64,000 nucleotides of DNA from the NCBI GenBank assembly GCA_038502055.1, contig JAXRKN010000023.1:310001-374000 (forward strand). Reading direction: 5' to 3'. The stretch is from Tanytarsus gracilentus. Lineage: Eukaryota > Arthropoda > Insecta > Diptera > Chironomidae. The notes beneath the pieces are model-generated. The model was not told the origin of the DNA. It saw only the letters and a list, made by a program, of their open reading frames with translations, and ran no database searches. Made by a program: the position numbers and the translations under genes. Below are positions 49,316 to 60,665 of the stretch, in pieces (within the stretch, counting starts at the first letter, position 1; every line of letters starts with the position of its first letter).

Positions 49316-52300
49316 ATGGATTCAGCGGAACAATTTCGTCCAATGTCTCGAAAAGGCACAGCATTGAGCAATAGTGATAGTGCAATGAGTGCGACAAGTG
49401 GAAGAGTTGGAACTGCTTCGAGATTGAGTGCGATGACGAACTATCGAATTGGAACTTCGAAAAATATCGGAATACCTCAAAAGGTTTTTTAATTTTAGAG
49501 AGAATTAATATAAAATTAACTAATATAATATCGTAAAATTATGTAGGGCACGATAAATGCCGAACGACCATTAACTCAACAAGGACTATCAGGCATCTCA
49601 ACAGCGTCGGGTTCTAATTTTCGTCAAGTCAAAGATAAACGGTAATTAAAATTAATAATGTGCAGGCAATTATTAACACACACACAAAATCCTCTCTATA
49701 GCTATTGGATTGCCATGCTACAAACGAAAATTCAAGAAATCATCAACGAGACCGAAAAATTAAATAAGGAAAAAAAGAACTTGGATAGGGAAACATCTGC
49801 TAAGAAGTTGTATGAGAAGAAGGTTAAGGAGCAGGCGAAAGACTTATCAAGTAAATGAGCGCACATTAATTAATTTATATTTTCTTTTTAATTAATAAAA
49901 ACTCTCATTTTAATTAAGCTTTACATTCACGATTATCTGATTTAAACTTGGCGCTGAATAGCAACTCCACGTCAGGTGCTTCAAGGCAGCAACTCCACAA
50001 TGAGACTCTCGCGTTTCGTGAGAAAAATGAAACGATGCAAAATCAATTGGAATCGACATTCAGAGATCGCCAGAGTAGGGAGATGCAGAATGGCCATTTG
50101 GAGGAGACAATTGCATCCGAGAAACACAAAATGAATGAAATGATTTACTCGTTGAGTGTCGATGAGCAAAATAAGTATCGAGAACTTCAAATTATTTGCG
50201 AAAACTTGAAAGATGAAAATGTGGTGGTTTATGGAAAAATTGAAGAAACGCTGAAGCAAAAAGAAAAGTTGAATGGCATCGTAATGAACTCACAATCTCG
50301 CTCCGAAGCCGTCAAACTTCAATCGAAGTTACGTGAAATGATGACAAAACGCAATCAATTAAAAGAAGAAGAAATTAATCGACTTTCACCTGCACAAGAG
50401 CGAGAAAAATTAATAAGTGAAGTTCGCATCAACAATCAATCGATTAGTGCCATCAATAAGCAACTAAAAATTATTTCCGAGCAACTCGATGAGAAGAGGT
50501 CAGAGCTTGCGCAACTTGAACAAGATTTAGAGGAAGGTTCATCGGAGAGATTCACGAAATTTAAAGAGCTAAAGAAGCGCGATGAAATGATGGAAAGTTT
50601 TCAGCAGTCATTTCCTGACCAGATGAGGCGAGAGAAGCAAAGTAAGGAAGAAGTTTGCATGAAGACAGAGTTCTTGATGGTTTAAAATTTAAACTTTAAA
50701 TTTTAAACGATTTTTTAAGTTTTGATTTTCATTTATTTGTATATAAACGCGTAATTTAAATTAATTTCTGGATTAAAATTTGCAAAAATGAATAAGTTCA
50801 AACTCACGTAAAATCAAAAATTTAAAATTAACATGATTACGTCACATTTGCAAGAAAAAGTTTCTTAAACCTCGAAAGTGTAACACTCTGCCGCCCAAAC
50901 CATTTTAGTAAAATGATTTTACTGTTTTAATCAGGGTACTCATTTGCATCTCCTCTCCTATTTATACCTCAGTACCAGTACCTCAATACCTGCAGGATTT
51001 CAGTACCTAGATTTCAGTACCTGCATTGAAACTTGAGAAAATAACTTTTTTTTTATTTTAAAACTTTTTATTATTTTTTCAGCAAAAATACTAAATTACT
51101 ATGTCTGAAGACAGAGATCAAAAACTAGTACGTTTTTTGAAAAATTTTTTTAAAAAAATTTTAATTTTTAATTTTAAATGAAAGAATTAATCTGTTTATA
51201 AAAAAATTCGTAAATTTAATTATTTTATTAAAAAAAAATGATTTTACTTTATTTTTGTAAATTTAAATTTTTTTTACAATTTTTTTCATCCTTAAAACAT
51301 CATTAATGTTTCATTTAAAATATACAATTGAACATTTATAAAATTTTAACGAAAATTCATTGATCTGAAAATTTTCAATCTAGTACTGCAATTTTTTCTC
51401 TTCTTCACTATAATCGACAAAATTAAATTTATTTAAGCATTTCTCAACACTTTAAAAGGCTGAAGACAGAGATCAAAATTCTATATTAGATTAAAATTTT
51501 CAATCAATCGATTTCCTTAAATTTTCCATCAACATGTTCAATTGTTATATTTTAAATGAAACATTTAATGATTTTTACAGAAAGCAAAAAAATTCGTTAA
51601 ATTTAAATTCCTTACAAATTTTTTTTACATTAGTAAAACACTATTAATTTTTCATTTAAAATCAAAAATTGAATATGTTGTGAAATTTTTTAAGAAAAAT
51701 CGCTTTTCCATCGCTTCACCACATGTAACACGATAAGATTTAACATAGGTGACAATTTTTTTAAAAGATCTTTCAATAGTTGAAAAAATTTTTTTTTTAA
51801 TTCTCAACTCAAGAATGTTAAAAATAAATTGAAACGTTAATTAGTTTAATTTAAAGATTTTTACAAAATCTTAATAAATTTAAAAATTGCAGTACTCAGT
51901 ACCTGCAAAATCCTCAGGTACTGTACCTCAGTACCTGCAGGTACTGAGTACCTGCGAGTACCTGCAAAATACCTGCAGGGATTTCAGTACCTGCAGGTAC
52001 CAGTACCTGCAGGTATTTTGCAGGTACTCAGTACCTGCGAGCTTCTCACCCCCTGGTTCTAATTAATTATTCTCTCTCATTTAAAAGATGTTGATGCATT
52101 AAAAAACCAAATTACTTTCGCTATTGAACAAATTACGTTGCAAGGAATGAGCTCGAAAATAGATGGAAACACTCGCATAAGTACATCGATATTAAATGAG
52201 AACTCGCAAAATTCACACGAAGGCTTGGTAAAAGAGTATGGAAAGTTGCAAATTCAACTTAAGCAATTAAAGATATTAGAAAAGCGAATTAAAAAGCAGT

Positions 52301-52887
52301 TGGATGATTTGAAAAGTGAAGAAGTTTTTGTGCTAGAAAATATTCAGAAATTTAATAATCTCAACGCTCTCCGCGATGAATACGCATCGAAATACGAGGA
52401 AATAGGTAATTCCCTTCAGGATTTGAAAGACAAGAAACGAGTAACGGAAAATGTTGTCAAAGACTCGGAGAAACGAAATCAATCAATTAAGGTAGTTGCC
52501 CTTAGTTTATGTTTTCATAGAAATCTGTTTAAGAGTCTAAAAGTGTTTATTAATTCTCTTAGGAAAATTTGAGGAGCAATGAAACCTACCGTCAAATATC
52601 TCACATGGAAGAGAAGTTGAGTGACTTGATTAAAGACAATAAAGCTTTGGAGGCGAATTTGAAGGAACTAAATAAGGTAAAATTTAAACATGAAAGTTTA
52701 AGTAATTTAAATAATAATCTTACGATTTTTAATATGCATTTTTAAGTATAAATTCTTTCTCATATCCATTTTAAATAATCCTCAACAGGAGTTCAACGTG
52801 ACGGAAGTAAAATCTGTAGCTCAATCGAAACTGAACGACTACAATAGACTTTTATGCGACGATTTTCGATCAATGACTAAATTTTAA
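49316..52887 (+). CDS. IFT74: Intraflagellar transport protein 74 (IFT-B subunit)
   Basis: Exons: 49316-49483, 49547-49641, 49702-49850, 49919-50641, 52088-52491, 52563-52676, 52789-52887; 583 aa against about 600 in human. IFT74 pairs with IFT81 in the IFT-B core; together they bind tubulin for transport into cilia. Seen: a basic, Ser/Thr-rich N-terminus (RPMSRKGTALS), the conserved ERPLTQQGLSGI motif, RQVKDKRYWIAML, then nearly continuous coiled coil (heptads in LNKEKKNLDRE, LKQLKILEKRIKKQLDDL) to the end. The exon 4 donor is placed at 50641 (GTAAGG) because only this restores phase to exon 5; reading on gives a stop within 16 codons. Intron 4 is 1.45 kb and almost filled by a transposon-like element, while all other introns are under 120 bp. 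In insects IFT is confined to ciliated sensory neurons (and not fly sperm), so expression is probably sensory. AATAAA near 53160 may end the transcript. Confidence 0.95.
50932..52055. mobile_element. hAT-like element with GTACCTGCAG arrays, in IFT74 intron 4
   Basis: Begins CAGGGTACTCATTTGC and ends GCTTCTCACCCCCTG (inverse CAGGGGGTGAGAAGC). Flanks GTTTTAAT (50924-50931) and GTTCTAAT (52056-52063) form an 8-bp duplication with one mismatch. Subterminal arrays at both ends are built from TACCTGC units, many arranged as the palindrome CAGTACCTGCAGGTACTG. The AT-rich centre contains two related copies of a block with CTGAAGACAGAGATCAAAA (51106 and 51462). No ORF. It fills 1124 of the 1446 bp of the intron, ending 32 bp before the acceptor. 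Confidence 0.75.
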
Positions 52888-53961
52888 ATGCCTTCTTAGT
52901 TTTATTTTAACATCATAAAGTGAACAAACGTGCGCAAGGAAGAAGATTTTCTGCTGCCATACACTTAAATTTATGGAGATTACATCTTGTGGAATTTTAA
53001 TCATCGCGTCGTTGGTGTTTTCCTTAATTTCTTTTTAAATGATTTTAATGATTTTATTTTCATATGTTAAAAAGCCATAAAATTCATTCAAGACTGTGCG
53101 ATCGGAGAAAAGAATCGGAGTGAGGTTTAAATTTCCCCCATGGTTTTTACGTGTATTGGAAATAAATTAGATATAATAAGATCCCTCGGTTCATTCTTTT
53201 TTTCGCTTTTGTCTGTATCTATTTCAAGATCTAGGCTTGTTATAGTTTTGTAAATTATATATTAAAAATAGATGAAAGATTTTCGGATATGGAAATTTGT
53301 GGCTTTTGTGAATTTCTCGATAATTTTTATGGACATAAATTTTATTGCAACTTCAAGCAAAAATCTTTATTTAAGTCAAATTAAAAATTCATATTTTTCA
53401 ACATCATCACAAAATTTTAACGAGCATTTAATTAATTCATCATAGAACTCTTAACCTGGTGTTAACAAATTCTAAATTCACTCCACTTATGTATGAAACA
53501 AATTCATTAATTTTTTTATAATCTGTTAAGATCTAAAGATTAGTACTTAATAGTTAACACGTGTCAACTTCTATCTCTATTTAATTTAAACGTAAAAGGA
53601 AATTAATTGTCGAGCATAAGTTATATCGCATCGAATTCATTTTTCTTCATCGCTCTCTCAAATATATCTATAAATTGTATAATAGTTGAGGAGATTTAAA
53701 AATAAGTAAGAAGAAAAAAGACAATTTATTGCGTGGAATAAAAACAAAGCCGGAGAAAAGATCGTTTTTAATGCCAGTGTTTGAAGTTTATATAATCTAA
53801 TGACATTGCTTGTTCTATAAGTCAAAGTCATTTGGAAAAGTCATAACATTTTTCGTTCGTGAACTCGAGGAGTTTTGATAAATAAAATATATTCAACACG
53901 AACGCAACAAATTGTGTTCGTTGTCACACGAATTTATCACGCGTGAAAGTTATGTTATTTT

Positions 53962-54100
53962 TAGCGTAACCCACAAAAAGTGTGGTAAAGCTTATATGTT
54001 TGTGATTTCGTTTGTTTGTTTCAGGGAGATCTTGGCCCCTGGACCAGGTAGAGAATTTGGGTTTTTGCCAGAAGAAAGGTTTTGGGGTTTAAAATAACCC
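53962..54100 (-). repeat. Terminal part of the 20.6-kb element family, decaying
   Basis: AGCGTAACCCACAAAAAGTG, CTTATATGTTTGTGATTTCG and CCCTGGACCAGGTAGAGAATTT align in order with the reverse complement of the right end of the 20.59-21.41 kb element. Similarity fades rightward into G/T homopolymers. Confidence 0.75.
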
Positions 54101-54279
54101 ATTTTAAGAAATTTTTTAATAAAAAAATATGGTTGTTTAAAAAACCCAAAAAAAATATATTTTTTAAAAAAATTTTTTTTTATATTTTTTATGGGTATTT
54201 TTAAAATGAGAGGGGAAAGGAAAAAAATGGAAGGGATAAAAAAAAAAAAAAATGGGAATAATAAAAAAAAAAGAAAAGG

Positions 54280-54335
<56 letters not shown>

Positions 54336-54424
54336 AGGGGGAAAAAAAAAAAAAGGGAAAAAAAAAAAAAAAGGAAAAAGGAAAAAAATGGAAAAAAAAA
54401 AAAAAGGGGGAAAAAAAGAAAAAA

Positions 54425-54498
<74 letters not shown>

Positions 54499-54526
54499 AA
54501 ATAAAAAAAAAATAAATATAAAATTA

Positions 54527-54559
<33 letters not shown>

Positions 54560-54598
54560 AAAAAAAAAAAAATATTTCTTATCTTCTTTTATTTTAAA

Positions 54599-54638
<40 letters not shown>

Positions 54639-54650
54639 TTTTTTTTTTGT
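54100..54650. other. A/G/T low-complexity tract, probable sequence artefact
   Basis: About 550 bp of almost pure A with G runs, then a poly-T block. C is nearly absent. It opens frames encoding only Lys/Gly/Glu, which are not genes. The tract begins by gradual loss of complexity of a recognisable repeat and ends abruptly at normal sequence near 54650. See findings. Confidence 0.7.
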
Positions 54651-57600
54651 GTATTCTAGTGTCTTTCTGGTTTCATATTTTTAAATGTAGGGAAATAAAA
54701 GTCACTCATTGTTTTCAAACAAAATTTAAAGTGTTTTCACGTGAGATTGCAAAAAGTTAAAGGGGATGAAAACAGAGGAGCGTAATTTTTATATTTAAAT
54801 GTTTTAGTCATTATTTTATCCTCTGATAATAATTGAAAACTCAACATGCCCGTGCAACCTTTCGCCAATTCTAATGAACTCGTTATTTTTTCCTTCCAAC
54901 AAAGTGTTTGCACTTTAAGTGTTTGTTATGGATTTTCCTCGCCTTCACAATGAACAACACTCTTTTTATATTTATTTTGGTGTTGTCTCAATTCGCATTA
55001 TTTCCTTCTTATCTTTAATCTACTTTGTTTTTTCAATAAAGCTGCTATCTTAATTTAATGTCGCTTGAATCTGAATTCTTCGAACTATTTTACTTATATG
55101 TGTTGAAAGATTCACAAAAGAATAATGCCGTTGAATGAAAAGGTGAGAAAGTGAAATTTATAATTCATTTAAATGTGCGCATTTAATCGCGCATCATGGT
55201 AATAAAAAGTTTTTACGTATTAAAAAATTTAACGAAAAACTAATTTTTTTTTATTTTTGGCACTGGAAAAAACCCTCATTAAAATATTTATGATTTACCG
55301 AGAAATAATTCATAGATTTCACTTTAATTACCACTCATTACTCTTTAAAACTCCACTCATGTACGCCGCGCGTCTTTTTTAAAATGATAAAGGAAGCAAA
55401 TGTGCATTAAAGTAAGAAGAAGAAATTTTAATTTTATGATTGTTTTAAAATTTTATGCAGTAGTTGTTGCAAATTTTTCATTTTCTCTCTCTGGTTAAAA
55501 GCGAATTGGTAGTTGACCAGTTTCGAAAATATCTCGTTGTGTAGACTCGATGGTATTTTACGCGATTTGCTCCCTTCTTCGTGATTTTGATCTTTTTCTC
55601 GCTCTTCTCCAAAAGGATTTTTCTCTCCTCTCTTTTTTGTCCTCCAATTTCTTTCTGCAGCGATCGCAAAGCGGTCGGAAATGTTTGACTTTGTTTGTTT
55701 TAATGTGAATTTCCAAATTGTTTTTATACCTTAATAGCGCTCCTTATTCTCGTAATTCTTTCTTTCCATTCTCTCTCTAACTCTCTCGCTTTAAAGCATT
55801 CGCGCTTTGATGATGTGCCGCAATAATGTTAAAATGGAAATTGAAAATCGGTATTGATCTTTTCTGAACTTGGACAACAACTAGTTTGATTTGGACTGTC
55901 ATTTGAAGAATTTCATTTTCGTTGCTCACCAAAAATTTTCCAATTCGCTTCGTTCTCTCCATCCGCTTGTCTTTCGCATGAAAAATATTAGCAATCGCAA
56001 TCATTTGCCATCGCGTTTAAAACATAATGAATGTTAAATAGTAATTGTTTTATTTGCTTTTATACTTTTCCGTTTTGTATGTATATAAAAATTGCGCGCA
56101 TGATTTTTTTCTTTTCTTCTTTTATCAATGAAAAACAATATATATATTATAAATTTAACAACTTCAAATGCAATTATAAGCGTAATGAGAAAGCTCTCTT
56201 GGAAATTGTTGATGTTTGCGTTTTGATGTGGTGCGTGCATATAAAAGCAATGAAGATGATATAACTGCACAAATTAAATTTTCAGTTTTCTACTTTTAAT
56301 TACCTCTTCTACTGAAGGAAATTATTTGGATAAATATTCATTCAAAATAAAAGCGAAAAAGAGTTGTGAAACGTTTTTATATTTCAAATGTTTAAAATAT
56401 TTTATTTATTTTGTAAAATTTGTTTGTTAATTTATATTTCTTATAACGTATTTTTGTGAAAGCAAGCATATAATTAACGTTTTTTATTTGGGATGAAAAC
56501 TTTGGTGCCGCCGCTACTTGCAAATAATAAATTTGTTCTTAATCGATTTTTTCGCAACAATGTACAAAGTACAAAATAAACATTCTGTGCTTCATTACCA
56601 AGCTTAATTAAAACTAATTGGTAAAAGAACTATTGAAGATGCTGAAGATGATAATATTGATAGAATTTATTTATTTATTTCTAATCAAATCATATTGCCA
56701 GATATTTTAATAAAATTTTATAAGTTAAGTAAAGAGTGAAAAAGTGTGGCTGTTTACTATAGGTGAGGTCAAATGTTGAAAGCGACAAAACAGCCACACT
56801 ATGTATACGCGAAATAGAAAAAGTTTTAAAGTTAAAGTTTTTTTTTTAAAGTTTCAATAGTAACTAGATATTTTTAATTTTTGTTCTTAATTAAGGGTTT
56901 CGAGTGCAAAAACCTTAATAAGAGTTTTTTGTCACTTCAATTCATTTAAAAATAATGTGATGGTAAAATAATTTTTATCATTATATTTTTATTCTTTATT
57001 TTTACTTTTTATTAAAACACACTTAAAGTTCTTTCGTAACAAAGTTGCACTCTTTCTCTTAAAATCTCGGTTATATGTTAAGACGATTAACGCGTCAATA
57101 TATGAAACGAAAAAGGAAAAACTCAAAGAACCTTGAAGATAATCATTTCACTCATCTCATCTCTCTGAACTGTCCAAAAATAATCTTCGGGTGGAGAGAA
57201 AAAAAATCTCCACATAATCTGTGTACTGAGAAAATATCAAAAACTACAAAAAAAGAGTTGCGCGGAATTTTAAGAATGCTTCAATTTAAGAAGCGACCCT
57301 TTTCCCACGTTTCGCTATACACATTCACAGAACAAAACAAGTAAAGGCAAAAAATCAACATTTTCAATTTACATAAATGCTGAAAATTTATGTTTTTCTC
57401 AATGTTTTCGCTGCCTCGCTTTTTTCTCTCAACTCCGTTTTTATCCCAAACAAAAGGCCTTTTTTTGTTAAGTCAATCGCCCGGCAATAAGATAGATCAT
57501 CAGGTTCCCTAAAATTTGTTTGACCGCTATCCCTTTTTGTTCTTTCTTCTCTCGCACTCTCCATCTCATTTGCGTCGGTAAATCCATCCGCAGAAGGTTG

Positions 57601-60600
57601 TTTTTTTTGCAGCCGTGTGAGCGAAGCAATTCTATTGGTTATTCAATATAATTTTTCATCATCATAAAAAAAAGTTCATGAATGCAATGAAGTCGAATGA
57701 GAGAGAAAGAAATTTTCGTATTATCTTCATTCCGCACTTCATTGTTCTAATTCAGCGATCTTGAAGTTTAAGATGCTTCACAAAAACCGCGCACTCTCTG
57801 CCTTTATTGTGATGTAAGCGGAGAAAATGAATAAGAAGAAGGGTTGATAAATTAATGAACTAAAATTTCTCCCCTTTTTGTATTGAATATTTTTAATTAA
57901 ACCTACAAAATGTATGTTATGCATTAAAGAATTTAATTAAAATATTTTATCATTGGGCGCTTTCTTGAAATTCGTTAAATTTATTTTTTTATCTTTTTTA
58001 TGAATAAGAAGAACAAATTAGTGAGACACACTTTTTGGTTAAATTTAAAAAAATTAACGTATTTTAAAATTTAAATAAATTTTGTTGTAAAGTAAAATTT
58101 GAAATCTAAGGTCGAAACGATTTTCATAGTTTTAAAATAAAATAATAATTCTAATAATTCAAGTCTTAAAAGATGATACAATAAAATTTGTAGGAGATTT
58201 TTCAATTAAATTTTTTTGTTGTAATTCAAAATCTATCAAAACCCTTTTATATTGCACTTGATAATTTCTTTTTCATTGAACCCTATTGCAAAAAATTTCT
58301 AACCATTTATTTTAAAATTTAAAACCCATAAAGCATATTTACAGATTTAATTAAATGCACTTGCCAACTATTAATATAAATCATCCCTTTTGTTGAAATT
58401 ATTTAATAAAAGTCGAATTAAACATTGACGCATCAATTGTCAAGCCACTCCATTCTTTTGCATCGTATGCAAACATCAGATGAGTGTTTGAAAATTTAAT
58501 AAAACATATTTACGGCAATTATGTGTGTGTGGAGGGGTTGTTTGAACAATGGCATGTACATTGCAATAAAAATAGATCAGTACCGCTTGAAAATAAGGGA
58601 TGCAGGGTCGATTAATATCAAATAAAAAGTAATAAAACAGGTCATCTCTTTTTGTTCTATTCACTCTGCACCCTTCTCTTTTTTCATTTCGTCAAGACAC
58701 TTGTCGCAATATAAAAAAACATTTGTCATTTTTATTAATTTTATGTTTTCGTGGATGAATAAAAAATTTATATGAGGAAAAAAGTTTTATGGATTATAAA
58801 TTTTATTTATAAGAAATATCGGTGTAAATTTTCTGTGTCTAATTTTTAAAAGTTAGGTTAACAATTATTTGCACTAAATTTAAATTTTAAAAAGATTTCA
58901 ATTCAATGTCAATATTTGAAACTTTGAAATAATTAGAAAAATAAATTAAGATATTGAATTCTATTTTTTTTTACTTTTATCACATTAAAATCTTTTAACA
59001 GAAGACAAAACACCCATCCATGAGCATAAAAACACATTACAAAACTAAACTATAAGCGCTTCAAATTCATATATAATTTTTTCTTCATTTTTAGGGCCGG
59101 GCTAAGAGATGAAGTAAAACCCGTTGAAAACACAGCAAATGTTTTATAAGCGCTAACTTTTGAAACAAAAACGAAGTTAAAATTAATATCAGCGACATCT
59201 TTCGTACTAAATGAAAATTATTGAGTTTAAAATAATCATTAACTGACAAAATTAAGTTTTTTTAAACTTTAAATTTTGTTAAAAAATAATTCAAATCAAA
59301 ATTTTAAAGAGGTGTCGCAAGTAGTCGCAAATTTGTCATTATCCATGCCAAATTTCATCATGACCATCAACTTTTGACCCGCGTACTTCTCTCACGCACA
59401 GAAAGTTCATGTGAGCGAGCTTACACATTTTTTCAAACGTTCTTTACATTCATACTCTTCATTCAGTATTATGTTGGAGCTCATTCTAATCAGTCGGGTA
59501 ATCAAGATCAGAATTTTTCTCTCCAAAAAAATATAATCAGAGAAATATTTAAAAGTCCTTGAGTGTAGCATAAAATTTAGCAAAAATATTTTTTGATAAC
59601 CAGCAAAAATATAATTTTAAAGATAAATTTTCGGAAAATTTATGGTGAATATTTTGAACGCATGATCAGTCAAATGGTATTTTGAATGTTAAATTTAGAT
59701 CATAGGAGTGCCTTATAGTTGCTACATTTATCAAAATTGTTCAAATCAGTATTACTTTGCATACAGATCAGTATCGTTTTCGATTTTCTCTATTAAAAAT
59801 GTAAGAAAGGAAATTAACGTGAAAATGCGGGAGTCGAAAGAAAATTTAATTTTTTACAAGTGATTGAGTGAAGTTAAAAAGATTTGTGCGAAAATAATTA
59901 AAATTCATGTTATAAAAAAGCAAGAAAAATCATAAAATTTCATTGGATTACCGAATACAATAAAAATGTGGATTGACAAATGTCAAAAAATGAGGTAGGA
60001 AAAAATGTGAAGAAATTAATATTCAACTTCACTTAAATTAATATTTATTTTCATCGAATCGGCGACCAAAAAATAAAAATTTCTTGACGCCACACATTAT
60101 CACTATTTTGGTGGTATGAACTCTTTTCTCTCTCTCCTGTCATCTCATCGCAGATAAAAAAAAATAATTTAATTACCCCCTTTTTATATTTGCGTAAAGC
60201 ACGCACATCAAGAAGAAGTTACAATCTTTATAAGAATTATCAGAAACTAAACATGTATAAAACACGCATGAAATTGTTTAAACTCCGCGATAAGAACAAA
60301 TTTTTCATCACCTTAAAAAAGATTTAGTGAGAATACAAAAAAAGACTGCTGCACAGAATAATTATGTTAAAAAAATTTAATAACTTTTAAACAATAAAAA
60401 ATTATTGAAAAATTTGGTATTCATAATTCAAAAAAATTGTTTTCAAAAAAAAATTAATTATTTCCTTAACCCTGTTTTGGATTTTATTGCCATTTGTTTT
60501 TTAGCATGTGGCGTTAAGTTATTTTTAATCGCCATCTCGACCTTGAATTTCAAAAATAAAAATATTCAACCCTTGATCTGATTGAACAACTAAAAAATCT

Positions 60601-60665
60601 TTTATTTGCCGTTAAAAGCCCTTTGAGAGTTACCAATTAAACGATATTTTATTCATCTGTTTCAG
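54651..60665. other. No gene identified; probably contains the missing first exon of the ADAMTS-like gene
   Basis: AT-rich, with a 13-bp inverted repeat at 56.74 kb. A short upstream exon providing the ATG for the leader at 60666 is expected here or further left but could not be picked out. Confidence 0.45.
56743..56800. repeat. Perfect 13-bp inverted repeat, 32-bp loop
   Basis: AGTGTGGCTGTTT (56743-56755) and AAACAGCCACACT (56788-56800) are exact inverses. The GC content stands out from the AT-rich surroundings. Either a tiny MITE or a stem-loop. Confidence 0.65.

Noticed and set aside
54191..54760. Open frame of 189 codons rich in Lys
   Set aside because: It is poly-A read as Lys codons in the low-complexity tract; no protein-like composition.
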